This document shows, piece after piece, positions 35,634-50,181 of a DNA stretch of 64,000 nt; within the stretch, counting starts at the first letter, position 1; each line of letters begins with the position of its first letter. Under the pieces are notes generated by a model, which was not told the origin of the DNA, ran no database searches, and saw only the letters and a list, made by a program, of their open reading frames with translations. The stretch lies in contig LR746269.1 of NCBI GenBank assembly GCA_902729315.2, positions 1,374,501 through 1,438,500 on the forward strand, read 5' to 3'. Origin of the DNA: Spirodela intermedia (lineage: Eukaryota > Streptophyta > Magnoliopsida > Alismatales > Araceae). The translations under genes and the position numbers were made by a program.

Positions 35634-37400
35634 CTACACTGTCTTCCTGCACCTGAGCCAGAGGACGGCGAAGGCGAGGACCCTGTACCCGGCGACGAAG
35701 CCGGCCATCACCCCGGCCCTGGTCCACCTCCTGGCCCCCTCCAAGCCCTCCCTCCCGAGGAACATCTCCCCGTCCACCACACAGGCGCCCCCCTCTCGCT
35801 GCAGGCACATCCTCCTCCCCCCCTCCCCCCCGTACTCGTTGATCAAAAAGGCCTCGAAGGGGTACTTGAACAGGCTCAGGTAGTGCACGAATATCCACTG
35901 CCTGGGGATGCTCTCCTTAGCTATGAAGTACCCGGAGAAGAGGAAGAAGCACCCGAGCAGCCCCGCCGCCGCCGAGCTCCCCACCACGAAGCTGGGCGCC
36001 AGCGCGGCCACGCAGGAGAGCAAGGAGTTCGCTGCGGCCATCGCCAGCCACACCACCAGCGCGAAGAAGAGAAACCCGTCGAGCTCCCGCCGAAGGCCCA
36101 CAAGCCAGTACACCGGTGCCGCGTAGAGCAGCGCGGCGGCGAGCAGTAGCGGCAGGTACACGGCGGCGTTGGCCAACGCGTAGGAGGAGACCCTGTACGC
36201 CCCCCGCGAGGTCTCCCTAGCGACGATCTTCCTCTCCCGGAGGAACACCGGCAGCGCCTCCGTCGTGGAGGAGAGCAGGAAGGTGAGGCTGAAGGCGAAG
36301 AACCCCACCCTCGCCTGCAGGTCATCTGCCCTCATGAAGACCGACCCGAGCCCCAGCCCCGCCGCCAGCGACTGCACTATCTTCGTCGCGAAGAGCTGGT
36401 TTGACCGCCGGACGGTGGCGGCCAACCTCCCCCCGAGGACCAGCACCTCCCGGAGGTGGCCGTTGGTGTTGACCAGCTGCCCGCGGGGGTCGTCTTCTTC
36501 TTCGAGCTCCTCCGAGGTTGATTCCTCCACGGGGAGGAGGGCCCACTGGGGGAGGTCGTTCTCCATGGCGTACTCCAGCGCGTTGACTTGGTTGGGGATG
36601 CGGTGGCCGGCTTCCTTGAGCCGCCGCTCGAGGAGCTCCAGCGGCCCACGATGGCGCACCTCGCCGGCGACAAGGATGACCACCTGATCGATGAGCTCCA
36701 AGATGCGGAAACCCGGCTGGTGGACGGTCACGACAACGGCCTTCGACTCGGCCCTGGCCATCGCCCTCAGCAGGGAGATTATCTGCACGGCGGAGGCCGA
36801 GTCCAATCCGGACGTCGGCTCGTCCAGGAGAATCGCCCCGGGGCGGTGCACCAGCTCAACCCCGATGGAGACCCGCCGCCGCTCGCCGCCGGAGATCCCG
36901 GACCCCACACGGCAGCCCGCCACGTGGTCGAGCCCCAGCTGCCGGAGCAACTCGCGGGCTCTATCGGCGGCGGCAGCGCCGCCGAGCCTCAGATAGGCGC
37001 TATAAAGGAGCGACTCCTCAACGGTGAGCTGCGGGAGGAGGGAATCCTCCTGTGGGACGTAGCCGGAGACACGCCGGAAGAGGGCGGCGTCCATTGGGCG
37101 CCCGTTGACGAGGACCTCGCCGCTGACCCGGCGGAGGGGCACCATGCCGGCGAGGATAGAGAGGAGGGTGGTCTTGCCGGCGCCGCTTGGACCCACCACG
37201 GCGGTGATTTCGCCCGGTAGGTACCTGCAACTCACGTCCCGAAGGATGGGTTTCGAGCCGGCGCGCCCCCACCACCACCGGCAAGCCCAGTCAAGCTCGC
37301 CGCCACCGTCCGCCGGCCGCCGGTACGATACCGACTTCGTTTCTATCAAGTAGCGGGTTTTCCACTCGCTAGTTGCCGGACCTCTCACCGGTAACTCCAT
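35634..37400 (-). CDS. ABCG: ABC transporter G family half-transporter (WBC type)
   Basis: Intronless 588-aa half-size ABCG protein with nucleotide-binding domain first, membrane domain second. Seen: Walker A GPSGAGKTTLL (about residues 70-80), Q-loop YVPQEDS, signature ISGGERRRVSIG (169-180), Walker B AILLDEPTSGLD (189-200), H-loop VTVHQPG (His about 227). Five or six hydrophobic helices follow, and the closing block HYLSLFKYPFEAFLINEYGG is typical of the ABCG5/ABCG10-like clade. It should dimerise at the plasma membrane and export a small molecule; the substrate is not predictable. The start at 37400 is the first ATG. The frame continues upstream only through a CT microsatellite without ATG. 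The stop is 73 bp from the DJ-1 stop on the other strand. Confidence 0.92.
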   Translation of the reverse strand: MELPVRGPATSEWKTRYLIETKSVSYRRPADGGGELDWACRWWWGRAGSKPILRDVSCRYLPGEITAVVGPSGAGKTTLLSILAGMVPLRRVSGEVLVNGRPMDAALFRRVSGYVPQEDSLLPQLTVEESLLYSAYLRLGGAAAADRARELLRQLGLDHVAGCRVGSGISGGERRRVSIGVELVHRPGAILLDEPTSGLDSASAVQIISLLRAMARAESKAVVVTVHQPGFRILELIDQVVILVAGEVRHRGPLELLERRLKEAGHRIPNQVNALEYAMENDLPQWALLPVEESTSEELEEEDDPRGQLVNTNGHLREVLVLGGRLAATVRRSNQLFATKIVQSLAAGLGLGSVFMRADDLQARVGFFAFSLTFLLSSTTEALPVFLRERKIVARETSRGAYRVSSYALANAAVYLPLLLAAALLYAAPVYWLVGLRRELDGFLFFALVVWLAMAAANSLLSCVAALAPSFVVGSSAAAGLLGCFFLFSGYFIAKESIPRQWIFVHYLSLFKYPFEAFLINEYGGEGGRRMCLQREGGACVVDGEMFLGREGLEGARRWTRAGVMAGFVAGYRVLAFAVLWLRCRKTV

Positions 37401-37423
37401 GACTGAGAACCTCCACACAGAGC

Positions 37424-37424
<1 letters not shown>

Positions 37425-37516
<92 letters not shown>
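37425..37516 (-). repeat. (CT)n microsatellite in the ABCG 5' leader
   Basis: About 90 bp of perfect GA on the plus strand (CT in the mRNA sense), starting roughly 25 bp upstream of the ABCG start codon. Confidence 0.95.
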
Positions 37517-37520
<4 letters not shown>

Positions 37521-38167
37521 GCGAGGAGTTAGATACAAATCGACGGTAGCTCCGGGCGTTACGCTGAGGTTTTCTGCCGTTAAAGATGAGGTGACGAGGG
37601 GAGGGAATCATGCAGGTGAGTCTTCACGACCGAGCCATCGGGGGTCGAAGGGTTCATGATCTCCGTGTGACCCGGAGAGCCGGAAGAATCCTGTGCAGTA
37701 CGTGTCGCCTCGGAAGTTACTGTCCACGTAGGTACTCCGATAATTGACTTTGACTGTTCGTTTTAAATGCAAATATTCTTATCTTTTAGACACTAGTACC
37801 GGTCGAAACATTTATTAGCAAACTAAGTACACTTTAATCCAAAAAAGTAATAAATATATACATATACATATAAACGGACTGTGAAAAAATACCCAAAACT
37901 GTCCATAAATACGACAAGGGGCACATTTAAAATTGATTATTGTAAAGTGCAGAAATTCAAAGGTTATTTACTAAATTTCACCATTAACTCATCCTATTCT
38001 CATATCATATATTTTCCCATTAGTTGAACTTAGATTAAATGATGCTCATACGTAGCCACGATTCACGAGAAAGTCAACCCTGAAGAGCCATTTTCCTCGC
38101 AAACATGAAAAATATCACTTACACTAATAATGGTTAATTAATTATGAGTTGGAGGGCTCAAACCCAA
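37517..38167. other. Divergent spacer, ABCG (-) / uL14m (+)
   Basis: About 650 bp of AT-rich intergenic DNA. It must contain the ABCG promoter. I see no gene-like frame and no clear element other than AT-rich words. Confidence 0.5.
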
Positions 38168-38435
38168 GGCCCAGCCCACCTTATAATGGGCCTTTTTCTG
38201 GGCTGGTGTGAGGTCCAAAATGGCTCCAACCCTTTATGGGGCCCACCGACCAAAACCCTGGCGTCGTCTACCCTTGCGATCCGTCGGAGACAGGGCTCGT
38301 CCTCGCCTTCCGACCATCGTGCTGCTCACCGACTAGAGTCCTCTGGCGACCTGCTGGCGGTCGCGCCGCCGTTTGTCTCTATAACACCTCCTGGGACACA
38401 GATATAGATATATTTCTAAACCCTCGGTAAACCCT
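38168..38435 (+). promoter_or_regulatory. Site II cluster and telo-boxes, promoter of the uL14m gene
   Basis: Four TGGGCY-type elements sit within 37 bp: GGCCCA 38168-38173, AGCCCA 38173-38178, TGGGCC 38187-38192, TGGGCT 38199-38204. Two telo-boxes AAACCCT follow at 38418-38424 and 38429-38435. Site II plus telo-box is the known promoter signature of plant ribosomal-protein genes (TCP and Pur-alpha type binding). It lies just upstream of a probable noncoding first exon ending at 38560 (GTGTCAG then GTACGT). Confidence 0.7.
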
Positions 38436-38560
38436 TACGCTGGAGGGCTCCTGTCTCGTTTGATCGACCCTCTATTTCCCATTTCGCCGATCGGTGCGGC
38501 CGGCGGAGGCAGCGGCGGGTGACGAAGGCGGCCAGAATATCGCGGCGGGAGTTGTGTCAG

Positions 38561-41080
38561 GTACGTTGCTCCTCTGCGTCCTCTTTTTCTTCTCTGTTCT
38601 TAGGTTTGAGTGGCGGCCTCGGCAATGACTGATGTATGGCGGTCACCGGGTTTTTCTTCTTTCTCCTCAACAGAAGATAAAATGCGTGTCTAGTTGTTTG
38701 GCATTTTGGTACTGAGAAGGGTCGTCCACATCTCCTGTTCCAGAACACGCTCATACACCTGATGATGTCCCTTCTCGTCCCCATTCTCTGTCTCTCCCTC
38801 TATTCTTGTCTCCGTTTTTAAGTAGAATGAGATCAGATCCGGTCCCCGGAGGCGGCACAAAATTGCTCCTGCGAGGGTTGAATCCTGGTTACCTAACGCT
38901 GTAGCTTCACACAATTAAACGAGTGGATTGTGTGTTGCTTGTGCCATGCTGTGGATATCTGTTAGCCTGTGCTCTATGCGACTGAGGTCAAGCAAGAAAT
39001 GAGGAATAAAAGTGAAAGTTTAGGTACTAGAACGTTTTTCCATTTCATGTACTTCCTCTGTATGCGCCAGTGAATAGGTAAAGAAGAAGATGAAAAACGC
39101 ACAGGATGCTCTTTGCGAATTAGGAAAAGGATAAAGAAAAGAGCATCGTTTAGTCTTCGGGGTTGATATACTTCCTTGTTGCCAGGAAAAATGTGGAGTT
39201 AATCTTGTTAGCATTTTGTCGTTCGCAAAATTTTCTGAAATTTCCAAGGTATTATATAACGGTGCGGGAGATTTGTGTTTCTCCGAATGGTGGAAGAACA
39301 TTGAAAGAGGATTTCCGGAGGTCTTATTCTCATTAATTTTGATAATTTGATTTTGCGTGGAATTTTGGCTTAATAGGGTCTCTTATCATATCAGATGACT
39401 GTCTGATGCATCTAGAAAGGAGGAAAGATAATCGGATTGCTTTTCGAGGATATTGATTTTATGTGGATATTCAGGTCATACTTCACAGGCTGAATCATGG
39501 CTAGCTATCTGCATACTAGGAGGAACACGCTCGGTTGTCCAGAATAGAAGTACTCCAATTGTGGACACAGCTGAGAATAGTAGTCGGAAATGATATTGCA
39601 GTTGTGGGTTTACTATCACATGATGGGGATTCAAGTATAGTGAAGTCAGTCATCAATAAAACAGCAAAAATTGGAGCCGGATGCCTACATTTTAAATCAA
39701 AATTTTAATCTTATCTCCGAATTTTATTTTTATTCGGAGAAAAAAATATTTAATTAGAGATGGGTTTCAGGTCTTTTAGACTTTGAAATAGCTTTCTGAA
39801 AGATATCTCTCTTCTGTGTTTCTCAATGGATGTAAAAGCCTCTCTCTCTCTCTCACACACACACATGCACACACACCCACACATACACACACTGGCTCTC
39901 TGCTTGTGCAAAGTGCTCGCTGACTCTCTGTCACCTGAATGTCAGTGAGAAAGACTTTCCTAAAACTAAGCCAGGGATCATGGCTGGCAGGTTTTATGTG
40001 TATGATTTACGATTTTGGGAGAAAAACCAGTGTAATTTTCCTTCACCGCTAATTACCTTTCAGATTCCGTCATGCACTATCAAGTCCTTAGGGCAACAGA
40101 GGAAAGTGGCTCTCGTATATATGCTTGAAGAGACTGACATGGAAGTTGAAGAAGATTTCCCACCAAAGTAGGATTATTGTCGAGGATGAATTTGAACTGG
40201 TGAAGATGGGTCAATTGCGTGATTACTTATGCTAGTCAAGCTTGTCCATTGACTATCATGTACTGAACAAATAGTAGACCATTTGTTTGGTGCACGTCTA
40301 GTAACTGATTTCATTTGAATAGTTATCATCAAATGCTTAGACATCGGATTTCTGTGATCCTTCGACTGATTACCATGTTGAAGGGTTCATGTCAAGGGAG
40401 GTAATAAATGAAGTTCGTAGTGGCCCATTGTTCATGTTCTCTTTCTTCTTGTTCACTCTCTGTCTGACATCTAGCCTTCCTTTTTGTAACCTTTCCTCTC
40501 CATGACAACTTCCTGTTATTTTTCCGTTAAAGAAGTGGGATTGTAATTTGGCCTATAGTTAGCATTGAAACATGAATTCTATTCGAGTTGATCTATGTGA
40601 GAGATCTGGGAGAGATTATTGTAGTGTAGGAATGCGATTGATGTGGAAAATTTGTGATAACATTTACCTGCTAGAGATCACTTTCATTGCTGTTGGAGGA
40701 CAGGATAATATGGGCAAATAGAGGGCACAGATGGATGCGGTTTTGTATTCACAGGCTATGTAATGTAGAATGAATTTTATAGAGAAACAAAGGACTGTGG
40801 TTCTGATAGTCTGTTTCATGCCGATGATCCATTGGATTCAAGGGTTAGACTTTCAGGTCCCTCAGTCCTTAGATCATCATTGGGTTCTTCTTCCTCCACA
40901 ACAGAGCGGATATTCGTCAGGGTATGGTTAAGAGGAATATCTGGCTTGACCGGTTTGATATTTTAGTTCATACTCTTTACTTATTGCCTCCTCTGATTAG
41001 TCTGGTTGCTCTCACCTCAAGAATAATGCTCTGTATTGACTCAACAGGGTAACCACCTGCTTCTTCTTTGAATCCTTCAG
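38561..41080 (+). other. Probable 2.5 kb 5'UTR intron of the uL14m gene
   Basis: Inferred from a donor GTACGT at 38561 after a leader-like GC-rich exon and an acceptor CCTTCAG ending at 41080, eight bases before the ATG. It contains a CT run and a CA-rich run near 39841-39892. The open frames inside are short and unrecognised. A cDNA would settle this. Confidence 0.5.
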
Positions 41081-41088
41081 TGGTAGCT

Positions 41089-42642
41089 ATGAGCGCAGCT
41101 GTTGGTTCTAAATGGTCGTCAGGTATTTTTCTCTCCCGTATATTTATGTTGAAACTTTTTCCGTTCATCTCTTGTGGTAGGAAAGTATGTGGGCATTATT
41201 CTAACACAGTTAAGGCTGAAATGCATCCCTCTCTCAGCTGTCTGCAATGGGAAGATGAATACTTTTTCATATATCTGTTTACTTTGTTCAGGGTTTATTT
41301 CTTCTTGGATAAAAATTTCTCCGTGATGGAAAAATTCTCTGAAAATCACTTTGAAGTTTCTTATTCGTTTCCATCTTGTGCCCATTACTGCTGGCTGCGG
41401 CTTGGCTCTCATTTGGTGATGCCTAGATTGCCCACTCTCGGCAACAAGACTGTATGAAAAGAAGTAGATGAACGCCATTAATAAAAAAACAATCTCCTTT
41501 GGGGTGGGCTGGTCTTTAATCTTACGACCATCATGTTTCTATCTATCTCTTTGTATTTTTTTATTTTTCATTTTATCTTCATTTAGTAGTTTTCTTCCAT
41601 GTGTCTAACTGTTAATCGGATATTTTGAGCTAGCAGGCCGCTCACTGATGGGAACTGCCGGCAAACTCATTCTGGGTGCGACGAGAATGAATCTTGGAAG
41701 CATTATAACACCATCTTGCAACGCTAATAATACCTTGTGCCAGGTACCCCTTCGATCCTTTATTTCTCATTGTTTGTATAGTTAGATAGTTTAAAGGATA
41801 GATCATTGATCGGTGCACTTTGTATTTACTTGCGATTATTGGGCTGCAACTGTGAACCGATCCATCGATGCCCTTATTAAACTAACAACCCTTCTTATAA
41901 GTTGAAGCCATTAGAACAGTTTTCAGCGGAGATCCTTGGTTGACCCACTTCTTTTTGTTTTGCTGTAAATTTTCAAAAAAAAAAAAAAAAGAAAAAAAAG
42001 AAAAGGGTTTTTCAAACATCATATGCTTGAGAAACCTGCCTTCTCGGGCATTGAACTGCTGGAAAAGCATCAAGTGGAGATCTTTGCACAAATATTAATC
42101 TTTTCAAAGACTCTTTTATTTAGTTGATCATTAGATTATTAATTTGGAGGATCTCGAAACCTATGGGTACTGAAATCCGTTTTAGGAAGACCCCACCACC
42201 TACCCACTTACTCATTTGAGATGTTTATTTGTTTTAATTTTTGTTGTTCTTGGGGCAGATGCAGCAGCAGGTGAGGGGGTTCATCCAGATGAGGACGAAC
42301 CTGAAGGTGGTGGACAATTCGGGGGCGAAGAGGGTGATGTGCATCCAGGCGATGAAGGGAAGGAAGGGGGCGCGACTGGGGGACACCATCATCGCCTCCG
42401 TGAAGGAGGCCCAGCCGCGTGGCAAGGTCAAGAAGGGGGACGTCGTCTACGGCGTCGTCGTCAGGGCGGCGATGCAGCGGGGCCGCTGCGACGGCAGCGA
42501 GATCAAGTTCGACGACAACGCCGTCGTCCTCGTCAACAAGCAGGGCGAGCCCATCGGCACCCGCGTCTTCGGCCCCGTCCCCCACGAGCTACGCCGCAAG
42601 AAGCACGTCAAGATCCTCACCTTGGCCGAGCACATCGCCTGA
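41089..42642 (+). CDS. HLP: Mitochondrial ribosomal protein uL14m (HUELLENLOS / HUELLENLOS-paralog type)
   Basis: Large-subunit mitoribosomal protein L14. Exons: 41089-41122, 41637-41743, 42259-42642 (174 aa; phases fit). The first two exons encode a basic, Ser/Thr-rich leader ([20 protein letters not shown]), a plausible mitochondrial presequence. Exon 3 is a complete bacterial-type L14: [76 protein letters not shown] and [20 protein letters not shown]. In Arabidopsis the family (HLL and HLP) is needed for ovule development. I favour HLP because the loop after VLVN is short, but that choice is tentative. An exon-3-only start (M at 42259) would give a leaderless protein and is unlikely. Confidence 0.9.
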
Positions 42643-43102
42643 CCCCGCCCAAAACACAGCCCTCCCCTCTTCCTCTCTCTCTCTAGATTTCTCTCTCCTC
42701 CCCGCTGCGGCATTGTTTTTCCCGTTTTAGGACGCTTCGGAGGATGGAACGTTCTGATTGGCCGGTGAACGGCCTCTTTCTTCTTTCGTTCCTAATAAAA
42801 TATTTGGAACACCCATCGTCAACCAGAAAATATTGCCGTATTACTGTTCTAGGAAATTGCTTGTCTCTCTCTCTCTATCTCAGTTTCTCTCTCTAAAAAT
42901 AATGCCGCATTGTGATCATGACGAACGATTAAAACTCCATTAGAGGGAAGGGAGGAGAGGGTGGGGTCTTTGATTGATTAATTCACAGTATCTAAGACCT
43001 TATTCCTGAGATGAAAAACGTGCCGACGGGGGGGAATCCATGGCTGAGCAGAGCAGAAGAACGCTGAAAGAAGTTGGGGCGATCCCCCACTGACTCATCA
43101 AA
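42643..43102. other. Convergent spacer, uL14m / mMDH
   Basis: About 460 bp between two tail-to-tail genes for mitochondrial proteins, mostly their 3'UTRs. Short CT runs occur near 42676-42697 and 42864-42896. No gene seen. Confidence 0.6.
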
Positions 43103-46480
<3,378 letters not shown>

Positions 46481-46626
46481 CGTCGTCGCCGGAGGGAAGC
46501 AACACTGCGCCGCAAGGTAAAACGTAGGTCTTCAAGTGCCAACGCAGGATCTCCCTACTGTCAGACCCCGGTGGCTTTATACGCCCTCAGCCGGAGAAGA
46601 GGCTCCTATTTTCCCGGGTTTCTTTA

Positions 46627-47275
46627 ATAAATTAGCTAGTTTCGTAGCTTAAATTTACAAAATCTTCTGTTATTATTATTTTTTCAAAATTCTAAGGCCA
46701 TCCCATTTTTCCTTTATATTTCGTCTCAGAACCCATTTGAAAAATTATCCAACCACCAATAAGTTCCGACCACAAAAATTGAGAGTATAATACCTCATCT
46801 TGGCAAAATAAAGTAGCCAGTTTGGTAGCTTTACTCAATATAATCTTCAGTCATTAAATTTTTGCAAAAATTCTGAGACCAACCCATTTGAAAAATTATC
46901 CAAACACCTCAGTAAGTTCAGACGAAAAAAAAATCAGAGTATACTACCTCATCTAGTCAAAATAAAGTAGCCAGTTTGATATCTTTAATTTAAAAAATCT
47001 TCAGTTATTTTTTTGTTTCAAAATTTCTGAGTCCAGCCCAATTTTCCCTCATATTTCGTCTCAAAACCCATTTGAAAAATCATTCAAAGACTGATGAGAT
47101 CCAAGCCAAAAAAATCAGGAGTATAATACCTCATCTTGTTAAATAAATTAGCCGGTTTAATAGCTTTAATTCTAAATAATTATTACCATTTTCCAAATCC
47201 CGAGCCCAGCACAATTTTCCATCATATTTCGTCTCAAAACCCATTTGAAAAATTATTCAAACACTAATAAGATCC
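46627..47275. repeat. Four-copy tandem repeat upstream of mMDH
   Basis: Copies begin at about 46627, 46805, 46960 and 47141 with (A)AATAAA(T/G)TAGC(C/T)(A/G)GTTT. They share TTTCGTCTCAAAACCCATTT (absent from copy 2), TTGAAAAATTATCCAA-type and GAGTATAATACCTCATCTTG-type words. Periods are about 178, 155 and 181 bp; copy 2 has lost an internal piece. The array starts about 150 bp upstream of the mMDH start codon, so it lies in the promoter. Confidence 0.88.
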
Positions 47276-48420
47276 GACCCTGGATCTCTCTCTCTCTCTC
47301 TCTCTGTGGGAGGACCCAACTTCTGACATTCGTCGCTGATGGGTTGATCTCAAACAATATTTATCAAGATCATATTATCCACGTAAGAACAAGACAGATC
47401 ACACCCAACAGGGATCTCGGATGGATCCTCCCAGAGTCAACAGAGAGCCACGCCCTCCCTTCGGAGGTCAACCCCTCCCCATCTTCAAGTCGCCCATCAT
47501 GTTGGGCGGCGGACGCCGCGAGGAGCTTGATATGCGTCGGCGCCGTCAGCAGGGAAATGGATGCTCCACCGGCGGGAACCGCGCCATCCGCATGAGCTGA
47601 TTAATTGTAACTCGGCATTGACAGTAAGCAGCCGACGGAGAAGAGATCCAGAGGGGAAAGATCACAGCTTTTCTCAGTCATCATCAGCGCGGAACACCTG
47701 CAAGATCCAGTGTCAGAACAGGGACAGAGAGCCAGGTTGAAGACGACCTCAACAAGCCAAGCAATGGTGAAGTAGTCCCCAGAGCCCCAACCATGGTTTG
47801 GAAAATATGATTCAGGGTCCTCAGATAATATGAGAAATAAATAAAATAGCATGGGAACAAAAGCCCAACATCCGGTGACATGACCGGTGCCTGCAACTCT
47901 GTGATATTTTATCAAATATTGCTCAGATGGAAACATAAGGTGAACTATTTCTGAATAAAAAAACCCGGACCTTGGGGATTCACGGGCAAGAGAGAGCTCT
48001 CACTCCCCAAGGCCGCAGATGGGTAGCCAATGAACTAGACTGATTTCTAAAGAACCCCATATCCTTCTGATGAACGCCGAAAGGTCGGAACATGGGGAGC
48101 TCGCGGTGAAGATGAGGAAAGAAAGATGGTGAAGATAGAGTATTGCCCTTAAATTCCAAGAAAAAAAAAAAACTAGTTAATCGATGTTGTTCCTTGGGAA
48201 AATCAGACGATATTTTCCCTGTTCACCAGAGAATCGTACAAAGTTTCCGCGATTAATTCACATCCCTGATACAAGGTTGCTTGGGATTATCGGTGATTAT
48301 TTTCAGAGGCAATGTGGGGGCTGTAATTGGCATGATTGTATTTTATTTTATTTTATTTTGCCTAGCAATGCAGAGCTGCTCTAGCGAAACCAAAATAAAT
48401 AAAATTAGATAAAATCATAC
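47276..48420. other. Interval between the mMDH promoter array and the GTE gene
   Basis: A CT run lies at 47285-47305. The minus strand probably holds the last short exon and 3'UTR of the GTE gene: an acceptor TCTTGCAG at about 47699-47706 is followed, in the phase required by the upstream exon, by three codons and a stop. That terminal exon is tentative. No other gene recognised. Confidence 0.4.
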
Positions 48421-50181
48421 CGCCAGATGAAGACCGGGAATCGCTGGATGAGCTGCTTGAATCAGATGATCGAGATGGCGTCTTCTGATCAATTTTAGTT
48501 GGCGGAGGGGAAACCCGGTGGGTTGACCCTGCCAGTTTATTATCCTCTGTTGGTCAGACCTTCACATCGACCAGGGTTAATGACCCGGGGGGTCAGAAAG
48601 CCAAACAGGGCGTCATCCGAAAAAAGTTACCTGGCTTACTCTCTTCGGGTGGATCCACAGCAGCAGGAGCTGGAGTCGGAGGGCGCTGAATAATATAAAG
48701 AGAAGGAAATTGTGATCTTTTTCTGGCAAGCAAGCAGTGACGAACGACACAAGGACTTTCAATCCATTTCACAGACATACCCTTCCATGGAGGTCCTGCT
48801 GGGCTTCCTCCCCCGGGAAAGTCTCAGACTCCACCTTCCTCTTCTTCCTGCTTACACTCGACTGGTAGTTGGATATGAATCTGTGGAGCTCCCAGAGGGT
48901 CTCGGCATCCATGCTGTCGATGTCCACTTCGATCTCATCATCATCCTGCTGATTCAGGGCCGAGTTCCTCTTCCTGATAATCTGCACGATGCTCTCCAGC
49001 ATCTCCAATGGCAGGCTCTGGAGGTCGTCCCGGAGCCTCTGCTTCTCCTCGTAGGTCATGTCCCTCTTGTGAGCGTCCTTGGCTTTCTGTTTCTTCGAGG
49101 GTCGACCCACGAAGGACTCAGACTTCTCAAGGGCGGTCTTTCTCGTGACCGAAGGGGGCGGAGGACGCGGCGGAGGCGTCGAAGAAGATGCGGCTGCGCA
49201 TCCTGCTTCAATGGGGGGCCAACCCTCCTCGAAAATCCTGGACAGCTGCTCGGCCATGCTGTGAACCTCGTGACCCTTTGGGTTGTAGGTCATGGCGTTC
49301 GCGAAGGCGAGTCTAACGTCCTCTGCGAATCTCGCAGGGGACTTGTACCAGTTTCGGTCAAGTCGAGTCTTCACGGTGCCGAGGTCCATTGGGCTTTTGA
49401 TGATGGTGAAGTAATCATGGAGTCCGAGCCCCTCGGCATCCACGGGGGAGCTGAAGACCCATCCGTGCCTGTGCTTCATCAGCTTCGACATCAGCACAGA
49501 GCAGTTCCTGAAGGCATCTGCATACTGGCTATCTGGTTCTAGGGTTTGATCTACCTTGGCCTTCGATTTCTTGCTAGGCAAGGCAGGAGGAAGCTTCTCC
49601 TTACCGAGGAGGAGCTCGGAGTTCCTGTGGAAAGGGCTCGCCTTGGGCGCCCTCTTCTTATTCTCCACCGCCCCTCTTGCCAGTGGCCGCCTACTGGGCT
49701 TCTTCGCCGAAGGGTATGCAGCAGCGGATGCGGCGAGCTGGAGCTCGCAGGCCTGGAGCTTTCTGACGCAGGCGCGGACTTGCTCGAGCTCTTTTATGAG
49801 CTCGAGGCGGAGTTCTCGAACCTCGTGGCGGGACTTGGAGGCGATGCTTATCGTGACCGTGCTTGGCCCACCGTTCTCCTGCTTCAAGGAGCGAATTGGG
49901 TGGCTCCGCTTCTTGAGATTGCGGGGTGGACGACCTCCAGGGCTCCGCTTCTTGAGATTGCTGGAGGCGGCGGCGGGATTGTGGCCGCGGCGGTTGTTGT
50001 CGCCGTCGGAGATGTCGCCGTCGGAGACGGCAGAATCTGAGCGGTGAAACTTGGGGGGGGGCGGCTGCGGCCGCCGAGGCCGGCTCTGGGCGGCGGCTGA
50101 TTTTTTGGCCTTGCCCGATTTCTTGCTGCGTGCCTTGCTTGTCCCCCCACCGCCGCCTCCAGCAATGGCGTCCGACGCCAT
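48421..50181 (-). CDS. GTE: GTE-type BET bromodomain transcription factor
   Basis: Nuclear reader of acetylated histones. Exons, minus strand: 50181-48781, 48685-48631, 48528-48421, and probably a short last exon near 47700 that ends the protein. The first exon encodes a basic, Ser/Pro-rich N-terminus, a coiled-coil-like segment (about 118-150), and the bromodomain (about residues 222-325). The bromodomain has VFSSPVDAEGLGLHDYFTII and AMTYN, whose Asn (about 300) is the acetyl-lysine contact. The NET domain follows (about 372-445; MTYEEKQRLRDDLQSLP, EVDIDSMDAETLWELHRFI). Exons 2 and 3 add a Pro-rich stretch and the Ser/Asp-rich tail SRSSDSSSSSSDSRSSSG, typical of GTE7/GTE2-like proteins. ATG 50181 is the first in-frame start. 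Confidence 0.92.

Noticed and set aside
42259-42642. uL14m as a single-exon, leaderless gene
   Set aside because: The two upstream exons join in phase with good splice sites and supply a basic presequence, and the total length equals that of known mitochondrial members.
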